Counted from the first letter of the stretch, positions 1 to 6,684 are shown. The stretch: 13,766 nucleotides of DNA from Planctomycetota bacterium (GCA_016872875.1 VGYW01000223.1:1-13766); one strand, 5' to 3'. The notes: generated by a model from the letters alone, not told the origin. Translations and numbers: made by a program.

Positions 1-184
1 CAAGGGAGAGGTGCAATGGCACCCTCACCCGCCCGCCAAGGGCGGGCGACCTCTCCCCAAGGGAGAGGTGCAATGGCACCCTCACCCGCCCGCCAAGGGC
101 GGGCGACCTCTCCCCAAGGGAGAGGTGCAATGGCACCCTCACCCGCCCGCCAAGGGCGGGCGACCTCTCCCCAAGGGAGAGGTG
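1..184. repeat. 57-bp tandem repeat, three full copies plus a partial fourth
   Basis: Three identical 57-bp units begin at 1, 58 and 115; a fourth stops after 13 bases at 184. The array probably continues left of the window. Each unit contains two perfect hairpins: an 8-bp stem around AAG (30-48 in the first unit) and a 9-bp stem ACCTCTCCC/GGGAGAGGT around CAA (49-69), which spans the unit junction. As 57 is a multiple of three, spurious ORFs stay open through the array. There are no unique spacers, so it is not CRISPR. It lies downstream of the leftward pseudokinase gene. Confidence 0.97.
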
Positions 185-196
185 TGGGCCGCCCCC

Positions 197-220
197 CTGT
201 CACCTGGGGAAAGGTGTCAG
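197..220. other. Imperfect hairpin downstream of the rhomboid/pseudokinase operon
   Basis: The 9-nt arms CTGTCACCT and AGGTGTCAG pair with one internal T-T mismatch around a 6-nt loop. The hairpin sits 13 bases past the stop of the leftward pseudokinase gene, where a terminator would be expected. No T-run follows on the minus strand, so an intrinsic terminator role is only possible. Confidence 0.4.
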
Positions 221-232
221 CCAGCGCATGCC

Positions 233-850
233 TCACGGTTTCACTGGCGAGGCGGGCTTCGGGGGGATGGGCACCAACTGGTCGAGGAGGGGCTTGTGGG
301 ATTCGGGCGGGGCGCCGCGCCCGGGCGGAGTGCGCCCCAGGGCGGCCAGGAGCGCCAGGCCGAGGACGAGGAGGGCGAGGCCGGCGATGACGAATGGGAA
401 GAGGCGGCGCACCCGCCGCTCGGCCTCCTCCTGCTGGCCGGGCCGCACGGCGCGGATGCCCGCCATCAGCTCGCAGGCCTCGATGCCCAGGAGCACCTCG
501 TCGGGCGTCTGCGGCCGCCGTGCGGGGTCTTCGGCCGTCATCGTGGCGAGGAGGCGGCGGAGGGGCTCAGGGGCGGGTGGTTCGGGGGGCAGGAGCTGCG
601 CAATCGCGGCGCCGAGGGCGGAGATGTCGCCGCGGAGGTCTGGGATTCCCCCTTCGCCCTGCGCGGGGCCGGCCAGGCGCGCCTCGCCGCCAGCGTCGAG
701 CACGATGCTCTCGCAGTTCACGGCGCCATGTGGCTGGCCGGCCGCCAGGGCCTGAGCCACATCGCGCAGCACACCGAGGGCCTCGGCCACGGTGAGGGGG
801 CGCTCAGCCCTGAGGCCCGCCAAGCTGCGAAGGGAGTGCGTCGCCCCCAT
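233..850 (-). CDS. Membrane-anchored pseudokinase, kinase C-lobe only
   Basis: This 205-aa protein resembles the C-terminal lobe of bacterial Ser/Thr kinases. Its helix leading to H41-G-A-V matches the catalytic-loop region (HRDL in active kinases), residues 57-63 match the strand before DFG, D75-I-S-A-L-G matches the helix-F Asp region, and D108-P-A-R-R-P matches the conserved late DPxxRP motif. The catalytic Asp (now A43), the Mg-binding Asn and the DFG Asp (now G61) are all missing, and there is no ATP-binding N-lobe. It should therefore be catalytically dead. One transmembrane helix (about 150-171) precedes a Pro-rich tail. I chose ATG 850, one base after the rhomboid stop, because GGAGG lies 8 nt upstream. 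An in-frame ATG at 877 would overlap the rhomboid gene and has no clear ribosome site. The role may be a regulatory or scaffolding partner, which is inference. It could also be a decayed kinase gene. Confidence 0.8.
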   Translation of the reverse strand: MGATHSLRSLAGLRAERPLTVAEALGVLRDVAQALAAGQPHGAVNCESIVLDAGGEARLAGPAQGEGGIPDLRGDISALGAAIAQLLPPEPPAPEPLRRLLATMTAEDPARRPQTPDEVLLGIEACELMAGIRAVRPGQQEEAERRVRRLFPFVIAGLALLVLGLALLAALGRTPPGRGAPPESHKPLLDQLVPIPPKPASPVKP

Positions 851-851
851 G

Positions 852-1616
852 TCACCGCCCTCCGCGACGGTAGACATAGGCCCTGCGCTTGGGCTCAGGC
901 TTCTGGAAGACGAAGAGGAGGACCATTCCGACGACGAAGCCGCCCACGTGCGCCCACCAGGCCACGCCGCCCCCGCCGCGCGTCATGGTCGTCGCCTCGA
1001 GGCCGCTGAGGAACTGAATGACGAACCAGAAGCCGAGCACGATGAGGGCGGGCAGCTCCACGACCGTGAAGAAGACGCCCAGGGGAAGGAGTGTGGAGAC
1101 GCGCGCGGCGGGGAAGGCCAGTGCGTAGGCGCCCAGCACGCCCGCAATCGCCCCGCTCGCGCCCACCATCGGCGTTTTCGAACCGGCGTTGAGGCCCACC
1201 TGGAACGCCGCCGCACCCAGCCCGCACAGGAGATAGAAGACCAGGAACTTGAAGTGCCCCATCCGGTCCTCCACGTTGTCCCCGAAAATCCACAGATACC
1301 ACATGTTCCCGATCAGGTGCATCCAGCCGCCGTGGAGGAACATCGAGGTCAGAAAGGTCAGCCACACGGGCGCGGGGGGCAGCTCGGGCGCCTCCTCGCG
1401 CACCATCCAAGGCCCCGCCAGGCGATAGCGGACCTGTGGCTCCGCCACGACGCCGCCGAACACCCGCTTCGGGGTCAGGCCGTAGCCCTTGATGAAGCCG
1501 TCAATCTCCTCCCCCTGGCCAAGCTCCACCAGGAAGGCGAGCGAGTTGAGCACGATCAGCCCCACGGTCACGAACGGCACCGTGCCCGACGGGTTGTGGT
1601 CGCGAAAGGGCAACAT
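852..1616 (-). CDS. Rhomboid family intramembrane serine protease
   Basis: This 254-aa multi-pass membrane protein should cleave transmembrane substrates within the bilayer. All rhomboid hallmarks are visible: the H95-G-G-W-M-H100-x3-N104 region (oxyanion-hole His/Asn), the nucleophile in G152-A-S154-G, and the catalytic base in A222-H223-V-G-G-F. The residues for activity are therefore intact. A long loop between the first helix and the core (about residues 33-84) is usual for this bacterial subfamily. The C-terminus is short and basic. AGAGGA lies 7 nt before ATG 1616, and a near-consensus promoter lies about 40 bases further upstream. The downstream pseudokinase gene starts one base after the stop, so the two are probably translationally coupled. 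The substrate is unknown. Confidence 0.96.
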   Translation of the reverse strand: MLPFRDHNPSGTVPFVTVGLIVLNSLAFLVELGQGEEIDGFIKGYGLTPKRVFGGVVAEPQVRYRLAGPWMVREEAPELPPAPVWLTFLTSMFLHGGWMHLIGNMWYLWIFGDNVEDRMGHFKFLVFYLLCGLGAAAFQVGLNAGSKTPMVGASGAIAGVLGAYALAFPAARVSTLLPLGVFFTVVELPALIVLGFWFVIQFLSGLEATTMTRGGGGVAWWAHVGGFVVGMVLLFVFQKPEPKRRAYVYRRGGR

Positions 1617-1654
1617 CGCTCGGTCCTCTGCCTGCCCCCCCCTGCTCCCCGCGC

Positions 1655-1683
1655 ATCATAGCAGACCCAGCGCGCGGTGTCAA
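1655..1683 (-). promoter_or_regulatory. Sigma70-type promoter for the rhomboid operon
   Basis: On the minus strand, TTGACA (1678-1683) is separated by exactly 17 nt from TATGAT (1655-1660). Transcription should begin near 1648, giving a leader of about 30 nt before ATG 1616. The -35 box is a perfect consensus and the -10 box matches at five of six positions. Confidence 0.8.
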
Positions 1684-1710
1684 CGAACACTCGGCACGGG
1701 AGCAGGGACC

Positions 1711-1826
1711 CACTTCCGGCGCCTCCCTCGTTGCTCTGTTCTCGTGCTCGTCGTCGTCCTCGTCGTCGTCGTCGAGACTTCTGGCTTCCTCTGTCTCGGA
1801 GGTTCGACGACAACGACGACGATTCA
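1711..1826 (+). repeat. GTC/GAC palindromic repeat, copy 1
   Basis: The repeat contains a GTC-rich arm (about 1746-1775) and a matching GAC-rich arm (about 1803-1823), which can fold into a long imperfect hairpin. A second copy lies in the opposite orientation at 9396-9526. Shared features in the same order are ACTTCCGG, GCGCCTC, TTCTCGTGCTCGTCG and the terminal GACGACAACGACGA arm. It lies between the two divergent promoters. It has no coding capacity of its own, and the Arg/Asp-rich ORFs crossing it are artefacts. Confidence 0.85.
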
Positions 1827-1839
1827 AGTGACTTAGCAG

Positions 1840-1868
1840 TTGACAGGGGAAGCCCGGCGTCGTATAAA
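1840..1868 (+). promoter_or_regulatory. Sigma70-type promoter for the rightward sugar cluster
   Basis: TTGACA (1840-1845) and TATAAA (1863-1868) are separated by exactly 17 nt. The predicted start is near 1875, about 30 nt before the epimerase-like gene. The -35 box is a perfect consensus and the -10 box matches five of six. It may drive the closely spaced genes from 1905 to at least 6503. Confidence 0.8.
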
Positions 1869-1904
1869 GGAGCATGGTGGGTTGGGGGTTCTTGGAGAAG
1901 GGGA

Positions 1905-2864
1905 ATGGCGAAACAGGGCGTCACCCGGCGTGAGTTTCTGGGCAGCTCGGCGCTCGCGGCGAGCGCCACAGGGCTGGCCGCCCGCGCGGCCTCGGCACAG
2001 GAGAACCAGCCAATGAAGGTGAAGTTCGGCCTCAACCTCCTCGTCTACACCGCGGCGTTCACGAAGGACAACGTGGACCTCGTGAAGAAGGTGGCGGACC
2101 TGGGCTACGACGGGGTGGAGCCGCTGTTCGCCGACCTGAGCATCCTGGACGCGAAGGCGACGCGGCGCGCGTGCGAGGAGGCGAAGATGGGGCTGAACGC
2201 CTGCTGCGTGATGGTGCCCGAGGCCAACCCGGTCAGCCCGAAGCCCGAGGTGCGCCAGGCCGCCGTCGCGCGGCTCAAGCAGATGATAGACATCTGTGCC
2301 GAGATGGGCGGCGACGGCATCGCTGGCCCCCTCTACGCACCCGTCCGCGAGCTCACCGGCAAGGCACCCACCGACGACGAGAAGAAGTGGTGCGCGGACG
2401 TGCTCCGTGCGGCCGCCGAGCACGCGGACAAGGCGAAGATCAACGTGGCCATCGAGCCGCTCAACCGCTTCGAGACCTACGTGGTCACCACCATCGCCGA
2501 CGCCACCAAGCTCGCCAAGATGGTGGACCACCCGCGGCTGAGGGTGCAGGTGGACACGTTCCATGCGAACATCGAGGAGCGTGACCCCGCGGCCTCGATC
2601 CGCGCGTGCGGGCCGATGGTCGGCCACTTCCACGCCTGCGAGAACGACCGCGGCACCCCCGGCACCGGCCACGTGCCGTGGAAGGATGTCTTCCGCGCCC
2701 TCAAGGACATCAAGTACGACCGGTGGGTGACGATCGAGAGCTTCGCGACGGGCATCCTGGACCTCTGCGCCGCGGCCTGCATCTGGCGGCCCATCTACGA
2801 CAGCGCCGACAAGCTGGCCAAGGATGGTCTGGCCTTCCTAAAGAAAATGGCCGCCGAGGCGTAG
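1905..2864 (+). CDS. Tat-exported sugar isomerase/epimerase, ketose 3-epimerase-like TIM barrel
   Basis: This 319-aa protein belongs to the AP-endonuclease-2-like TIM-barrel superfamily (sugar phosphate isomerase/epimerase). A Tat signal contains R8-R-E-F-L-G and ends at a probable cleavage site A29-S-A31. The barrel carries the four metal-ligand positions of D-tagatose/D-psicose 3-epimerases: E184 in IEPLNRFE, D217 in VDTFHAN, H243 in HFHACEN, and E278 in TIESF. The segment N247-D-R-G-T-P-G-T-G-H-V-P-W is also typical of that group. It probably epimerises a free ketose or acts on a keto-sugar outside the cytoplasm; the substrate is unknown. A related possibility is the barrel-type hydratase or lyase role reported in 3-keto-glycoside breakdown. 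ATG 1905 is chosen because GGAG lies 7 nt upstream and the Tat signal starts there; longer in-frame starts run into the promoter and repeat. Confidence 0.9.
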   Translation: MAKQGVTRREFLGSSALAASATGLAARAASAQENQPMKVKFGLNLLVYTAAFTKDNVDLVKKVADLGYDGVEPLFADLSILDAKATRRACEEAKMGLNACCVMVPEANPVSPKPEVRQAAVARLKQMIDICAEMGGDGIAGPLYAPVRELTGKAPTDDEKKWCADVLRAAAEHADKAKINVAIEPLNRFETYVVTTIADATKLAKMVDHPRLRVQVDTFHANIEERDPAASIRACGPMVGHFHACENDRGTPGTGHVPWKDVFRALKDIKYDRWVTIESFATGILDLCAAACIWRPIYDSADKLAKDGLAFLKKMAAEA

Positions 2865-2885
2865 ACGAACGGAAAGGAGGCGCCC

Positions 2886-3263
2886 ATGTCCCGAATCATC
2901 AAGACGATTGAGATCCTCGGTAAGCCGGCCAGTGCGCTCTTCGATACAGGAGCAATGTACAGCTACGTGAGCGCGAAGCTCGTTTGCAAAGCGCGAAAGT
3001 GGAAAGTCGCCGCCCCGCTGCGGGTGGGACTAGGCGGGCGCAAGATCAGGGTTCAAGAGTGTTGCTTTCTCGATGGCAAGATCGAAGGCCTCGACTTCTT
3101 TACCGATGCTGTCGTGGTGGAAGACTTCGGCCGCATTGACGGCCATAGGCTTGACGCCATCATTGGCGCAGCCACCATGGAGAAATGGGAGATTCAGCTC
3201 GACCCCAAGATGGGCACCCTGAGCCTTGAGGGCCTGAAACGCCACGAGTTCACCGAGTATTGA
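2886..3263 (+). CDS. Retropepsin-like (clan AA) aspartic protease, first of a pair
   Basis: This 125-aa single-lobe protein has the pepsin/retropepsin catalytic signature in A17-L-F-D20-T-G-A, followed by a helix and a V-x-A-K-L segment. The second hallmark, I92-I-G-A, is followed by E-K-W-E-I-Q-L-D-P. One catalytic Asp per chain means it must dimerise to be active. No signal peptide is visible, so it is probably cytoplasmic. AAAGGAGG ends 6 nt before the ATG, and the gene starts 21 nt after the epimerase-like stop. Base composition looks less GC-rich than the neighbours, with codons such as GAT, ACA and TTT more frequent, which may mean separate acquisition. Its substrate and link to the sugar genes are unknown. 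Confidence 0.82.
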   Translation: MSRIIKTIEILGKPASALFDTGAMYSYVSAKLVCKARKWKVAAPLRVGLGGRKIRVQECCFLDGKIEGLDFFTDAVVVEDFGRIDGHRLDAIIGAATMEKWEIQLDPKMGTLSLEGLKRHEFTEY

Positions 3264-3279
3264 TCTAAGGAGCCCAGGC

Positions 3280-3639
3280 ATGGGCATCACGTTTCTTGAG
3301 CTCGAGGTGGCAAACCCCGCAAGGCCGGATGTGACCGAGCGGCTGGAGTTCACTGTAGACTCGGGCGCGGTGTACTCGGTCGTTCCCGCGCGAGTGCTGA
3401 AGCGGTTGGGGATCAAGCCGTTGGCCGAACAGACGTTTCGCCTGGCCGATGGCTCCAAGATCCTGCGCAAGAAAGGTGGCGCGGTCTTCAAGTACCGCGA
3501 CCGCATCGGCGTGGCCGACGTCATCTTCGGCGAGCCGGGCGACAGCACGCTGCTGGGCGCCTTCACCCTGGAGGCCCTGGGACTGGCCCTGAATCCGCTG
3601 AAGCGTGAACTGGTCGAGCTGCCGATGCTCCTTGTCTGA
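3280..3639 (+). CDS. Retropepsin-like (clan AA) aspartic protease, second of a pair
   Basis: This 119-aa protein has the active-site signature F24-T-V-D27-S-G-A with D-S-G replacing D-T-G, which is an accepted variant. It continues with V34-V-P-x-R-V-L-K-R-L-G-I, and the second motif is L91-L-G-A-F-T-L-E-A-L-G-L. This layout is typical of small bacterial and archaeal clan AA proteases. It is clearly divergent from its upstream neighbour, so the pair is not a recent duplication. AAGGAG (3267-3272) lies 7 nt before the ATG, and only 16 nt separate the two genes, which suggests co-translation. Each subunit supplies one Asp, so homodimers or a heterodimer are possible. No export signal is visible. 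Confidence 0.85.
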   Translation: MGITFLELEVANPARPDVTERLEFTVDSGAVYSVVPARVLKRLGIKPLAEQTFRLADGSKILRKKGGAVFKYRDRIGVADVIFGEPGDSTLLGAFTLEALGLALNPLKRELVELPMLLV

Positions 3640-3673
3640 GGCACCAAACGTTCGCAAGAAAGGAGTTCAGGAC

Positions 3674-4744
3674 GTGTCAGAGAGAGACGTGAACAGGCGT
3701 GAGTTCCTGGGGAAGGGCGCGGTCGCCGCCGGCGCGGGGCTGGTGGCGGCTCGGGCGTTCGGGGCCGAGGCGCCCAAGATGCCGCCCAAGGAGAAAATCC
3801 TCAGCTACAACGAGAAGATGGAGTACCGAAGGCTGGGGAAGACCGACCAGTGGGTCTCCGCAATCAGCCTGGGCGGACATTGGAAGCGCTGCCCGTTCAA
3901 GGGCGAGGAGTTCGACAAGAATCGCGCCGAGATCATGGCCAAGTGCCTCGACAGCGGCATCAACTACGTGGACGCCTGCTGGGGGAACGAGATCGTGGCC
4001 TACGCGAAGGCCCTCAAGACCATCGGCCGGCGCAAGGACATCTATTTCGGCTTCTCCAACGGCGGCCAGGAGATGCGCTTCGCCGACTGGCGGACGAAGC
4101 GGAAGCTCATGGAATCGCTCGAGGGCATGATGAAGCAGACGGGGCTCGACGTGGTGGACCTCTGGCGCCCCACCTGCCACGAGCCGGGCGGAATGCACAC
4201 CCACAACGAATCGTGCGAGATGATCGCCGCCGGCGAGCAGGCCGTCAAGGACGGCAAGGTGCGCTGGTTCGGCTTCTCCACCCACGACCGCCGCTGGATC
4301 GAGATGATGGTCCGCGAGTTCCCAATCGTCTCCTTCGTTGTCACCCCTTACACCGCCAAGACGAAGGAGAAACCGACGGGCAGCTTCTTCGACACGCTCC
4401 GCAAGCACGACATCGGCTTCCTCGGGATCAAGCCGTTCGCGTCGAACTCCATCTTCAAGGGTGGCAGCGCGCCCGACGACCCGCACCGCGAGGAGGACGA
4501 CCGCATCGCGCGCCTGGCCCTCCGCTACGTGCTCTGCTGCGACGTGCTGACCGCCCCCATCCCCGGCCTCATCTTCCCGCACCACGTCGAGAACTGCCTC
4601 AAGGCCATCGAGGAGCGGCGCAAGGAGGACATCGCGGCCCGCCCCGCCGTCCTCGACGACGCCGAGCTCGCCGCTGCCGCCGACCGCATGTGGGAGCGGC
4701 TGCCCAAGGGCTATCAGTGGCTCAAGGATTGGGAGTGGGTGTGA
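3674..4744 (+). CDS. Tat-exported aldo/keto reductase-like protein A, non-canonical active site
   Basis: This 356-aa protein has a Tat signal (N7-R-R-E-F-L-G, cleavage probably after A28-F-G-A31) followed by an AKR-type TIM barrel. Recognisable AKR segments are Y51-R-R-L-G-K-T, S65-L-G-G, G95-I-N-Y-V-D100, F199-G-F-S-T-H and a late P-I-P-G-L stretch that contacts NADP in the family. The tetrad Asp is kept (D100), but by eye the Tyr is W103, the Lys is S128 and the His is W164. W164-R-P-T-C168-H169-E-P-G-G-M-H175-T is shared with proteins B and C. A normal AKR reaction is therefore doubtful. The start is GTG 3674, with AAAGGAG 8 nt upstream; the in-frame ATG at 3605 lies inside the preceding gene. 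Closely similar to protein B, it and B flank a DUF1080 gene. Confidence 0.88.
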   Translation: MSERDVNRREFLGKGAVAAGAGLVAARAFGAEAPKMPPKEKILSYNEKMEYRRLGKTDQWVSAISLGGHWKRCPFKGEEFDKNRAEIMAKCLDSGINYVDACWGNEIVAYAKALKTIGRRKDIYFGFSNGGQEMRFADWRTKRKLMESLEGMMKQTGLDVVDLWRPTCHEPGGMHTHNESCEMIAAGEQAVKDGKVRWFGFSTHDRRWIEMMVREFPIVSFVVTPYTAKTKEKPTGSFFDTLRKHDIGFLGIKPFASNSIFKGGSAPDDPHREEDDRIARLALRYVLCCDVLTAPIPGLIFPHHVENCLKAIEERRKEDIAARPAVLDDAELAAAADRMWERLPKGYQWLKDWEWV

Positions 4745-4748
4745 AGCC

Positions 4749-4783
4749 GATTTCTGATTGCTGATTTCTGATTGCTGACTGAA
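4749..4783. repeat. Heptamer tandem repeat between AKR-like A and DUF1080 genes
   Basis: Five consecutive 7-bp units read GATTTCT, GATTGCT, GATTTCT, GATTGCT, GACTGAA. The tract begins four bases after the stop of the AKR-like gene and ends just before the ribosome site of the DUF1080 gene (AAGGAG at 4785). Confidence 0.9.
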
Positions 4784-4802
4784 GAAGGAGCGCGCTGCGC
4801 CA

Positions 4803-5429
4803 ATGCCTTGGTCACGCGTCACGCGTCACGCGTCATGTCTCCTCGCCGCCCTCTCGGCGCTTCTCGTGGCGACGACCGTCATGGCAGGCGAGGGGCCGAA
4901 GGAAGAGGGCTTCGTGGCCATCTTCGATGGGAAGACGCTGAACGGCTGGGCGCCCCGCAACGAGCCTGGGCACGGCTGGGGCGCCAAGTGGGAGGCCCGC
5001 GACGGCGAAATCGTCGGCGTCCAGGAGTGGCCCGAGGCCTGGGGCATGCTCGCCACGAGGCGCGCCTTCGGGGACTTCGAGCTGCGGCTGGAGGCAAAGG
5101 CCCAGTGGCCCATTGATTCCGGCGTGTTGCTGAGGGCGACCGGAGAGGGGCGTGGCTACAAGGTGAGCCTCCACTGCGGGCCGGACAACAAGGACTGGAC
5201 GAAGGTCTGGAAGAAGGACGGCTGGAACGACCTGCGGGTTGTCGTCCGTGGCAATCCGCCCACGGTCCAGACCTGGCTGAACGGCGCGGCGATGGCGGAG
5301 CTGAAGGGCGCCGCCGGCAAGCCGCCCATTGCCCCGGCCGGCCTCGTCGGCCTCGAAATCAACGGCAACCGCGAGGCGTTCGGCAACCGCATCTTCTTCC
5401 GAAACATCCGCGTTCTCGAGCTGAAGTGA
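4803..5429 (+). CDS. Secreted DUF1080 (3-keto-disaccharide hydrolase family) protein
   Basis: This 208-aa protein has a Sec signal peptide (cleavage probably after A28 in V-M-A) and one DUF1080 jelly-roll domain. Family features are G36-F-V-A-I-F-D-G-K-T-L-N-G-W near the start, then D-G-E-I-V-G, D-F-E-L-R-L-E-A-K, D-S-G-V-L-L-R-A, W-N-D-L-R-V-V-V-R-G, T-W-L-N-G and the final F-R-N-I-R-V-L-E-L. Family members act on 3-keto-glycosides or bind carbohydrate; which applies here is not visible. AAGGAG lies 12 nt before ATG 4803, slightly far, but no other in-frame start keeps the signal. The basic region of the signal (V6-T-R-H-A) is encoded by a CACGCGT heptamer repeat. AKR-like B follows after 12 nt, so the two are probably co-translated. 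Confidence 0.9.
   Translation: MPWSRVTRHASCLLAALSALLVATTVMAGEGPKEEGFVAIFDGKTLNGWAPRNEPGHGWGAKWEARDGEIVGVQEWPEAWGMLATRRAFGDFELRLEAKAQWPIDSGVLLRATGEGRGYKVSLHCGPDNKDWTKVWKKDGWNDLRVVVRGNPPTVQTWLNGAAMAELKGAAGKPPIAPAGLVGLEINGNREAFGNRIFFRNIRVLELK
4811..4838. repeat. Heptamer tandem repeat inside the DUF1080 signal-peptide codons
   Basis: Units GTCACGC, GTCACGC, GTCACGC, GTCATGT follow one another directly. They encode part of the signal-peptide n-region, S-R-V-T-R-H-A. A near-identical tract occurs at the same place in the second DUF1080 gene (8181-8201). Confidence 0.9.
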
Positions 5430-5441
5430 CAGGAGGCAGCA

Positions 5442-6503
5442 ATGCGCAAGAGTGACATCACGCGGAGAGGGTTTCTGGGCGGGGCGGCAGCGGCTGGAGC
5501 AGCGATTCTGGCAGCAGAGGCACCCGGAGCTGAGGCGCCAAAGATGCCACCCAAGGAGAAGATCCTCAGCTTCAATGAGCGCATGGAGTACCGGCGGCTG
5601 GGCAAGACCGAGCAGTGGGTCTCCGCCATCAGCCTCGGGGGCCACTGGAAGCGCTGCCCCTTCCGGGGCGAGGAGTTCGACAAGAACCGCGCGGAGATCG
5701 TGGCGAAGTGCCTCGAGAGCGGGATCAACTACATTGACGCCTGCACCCACGGCGAGGTGGTCGCCTACACCAAGGCCCTCAAGAGCCTGGGCAAGCGCGA
5801 CAAGATGTATCTTGGCTTCGACAGTTGCGGGGCACGCGACCCCGCGTTCCGCACCCAGAAGGCCCTCCTTCGCTCCCTCGAGGAGACGATGCGGCAGGTG
5901 GGGGTGGACGTTGTGGACGTCTGGCGCATCACGTGCCACGAGCCTGGTGGCATGCACACCTTCAACGAGTCGTGCGAGTTCGCCGCCGCGGGCGAGAAGG
6001 CGGTCAAGGACGGCAAGGTCCGCTTCTTCGGCTTCTCCACCCACGACCGCCGCTGGATCGAGATGATGGTGCGCGAGTTCCCCATCGTCTCCGTCGTCGT
6101 GACCCCCTTCACGCCCAAGACCCGCCAGAAGCCCGAGGCCAGCTTCCTCGACGCGCTCCGCAAGCAGGACATCGGCCTCTTCGGCATCAAGCCGTTCGCC
6201 TCGAACTCGCTCTTCAAGGGCGGGAGCGCGCCCGACGACCCGAACCGCGAGGCAGACGACCGCATCGCCCGCCTCGCCCTCCGCTACTGCCTGACCTTCG
6301 ACGTCCTCTCCGCTCCCATCCCCGGCCTCATCTTCCCCCACCACGTCGAGAACTGCCTCAAGGCCATCGAGGAGCGGCGCAAGGAGGACCTCGGCCCGAA
6401 GCCGGCGGTGCTCGAGAGCCAGGAGCTTGCCAGCGCCGCCGATGCCATGTGGCGGCGGCTGCCGAGGGGCTACCAGTGGCTCAAGGACTGGGAGTGGGTC
6501 TGA
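5442..6503 (+). CDS. Tat-exported aldo/keto reductase-like protein B, non-canonical active site
   Basis: This 353-aa paralogue of protein A has the Tat motif T7-R-R-G-F-L-G and probable cleavage after P28-G-A30. Mature N-termini of A and B are nearly identical from E-A-P-K-M-P-P-K-E-K-I-L-S through the first barrel strands, indicating a fairly recent duplication around the DUF1080 gene. The tetrad Asp is D99. By eye the Tyr position is H103, the Lys position is D127 and the His position is W161. W161-R-I-T-C165-H166-E-P-G-G-M-H172-T is conserved, and S-T-H-D and P-I-P-G-L-I-F-P-H-H are kept. Tat export of a folded AKR-type barrel suggests a tightly held cofactor, as in periplasmic glucose-fructose oxidoreductase, but cofactor binding is not proven. 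AGGAGG lies 5 nt before the ATG. Confidence 0.88.
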   Translation: MRKSDITRRGFLGGAAAAGAAILAAEAPGAEAPKMPPKEKILSFNERMEYRRLGKTEQWVSAISLGGHWKRCPFRGEEFDKNRAEIVAKCLESGINYIDACTHGEVVAYTKALKSLGKRDKMYLGFDSCGARDPAFRTQKALLRSLEETMRQVGVDVVDVWRITCHEPGGMHTFNESCEFAAAGEKAVKDGKVRFFGFSTHDRRWIEMMVREFPIVSVVVTPFTPKTRQKPEASFLDALRKQDIGLFGIKPFASNSLFKGGSAPDDPNREADDRIARLALRYCLTFDVLSAPIPGLIFPHHVENCLKAIEERRKEDLGPKPAVLESQELASAADAMWRRLPRGYQWLKDWEWV

Positions 6504-6510
6504 AAGAAGC

Positions 6511-6531
6511 GGTGTTCGGTGTTCGGTAGTT
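6511..6531. repeat. Heptamer tandem repeat after AKR-like B
   Basis: Units GGTGTTC, GGTGTTC, GGTAGTT follow one another. The same unit reappears at 6691-6703 on the far side of the palindrome, and at 7827-7847 after AKR-like C. Confidence 0.8.
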
Positions 6532-6547
6532 CATCTCGTCCGCAGGG

Positions 6548-6684
6548 TCCTGAGCCTGTGAAGAAATCACACGGACGCCCACGGACAAGCACGGACGGGC
6601 AGACTCCTCGGCGATGGGCGTGTGTCCGTGTCCGTCCGTGTAGGTCCGTGTCATTCCTTGACAGGCTCAGGAGCGTGGGGACGA
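6548..6684 (+). repeat. ACGGAC palindromic dispersed repeat, copy 1
   Basis: Perfect 12-bp terminal inverted repeats (TCCTGAGCCTGT at 6548-6559 and its complement at 6661-6672) bound an imperfect palindrome. Each arm carries several ACGGAC words at a spacing of about 10 bp. A second copy, about 90% identical by eye and in the opposite orientation, lies at 13493-13620. Homology extends past the palindrome into GAGCGTGGGGACGA (6671-6684), so the repeat is more than a simple hairpin. There is no transposase. It fills most of the 224-bp gap between AKR-like B and C. Confidence 0.93.

Noticed and set aside
1..184. Possible CRISPR array
   Set aside because: The units abut with no variable spacers, and the unit contains two hairpins rather than one repeat palindrome.
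11..1009. 332-aa plus-strand open frame through the 57-bp array and opposite the pseudokinase gene
   Set aside because: The start is the tandem repeat translated three times and the rest is antisense to a recognisable gene.
1874..1933. Short leader ORF starting ATG 1874
   Set aside because: The start nearly coincides with the predicted transcription start, the AAGGAG is one base from the ATG, and the 19-codon product shows no feature.
4803..4840. Lipoprotein signal in the DUF1080 protein because of Cys12
   Set aside because: The residues before Cys12 (R-H-A-S) do not form a lipobox and the hydrophobic stretch follows the Cys.
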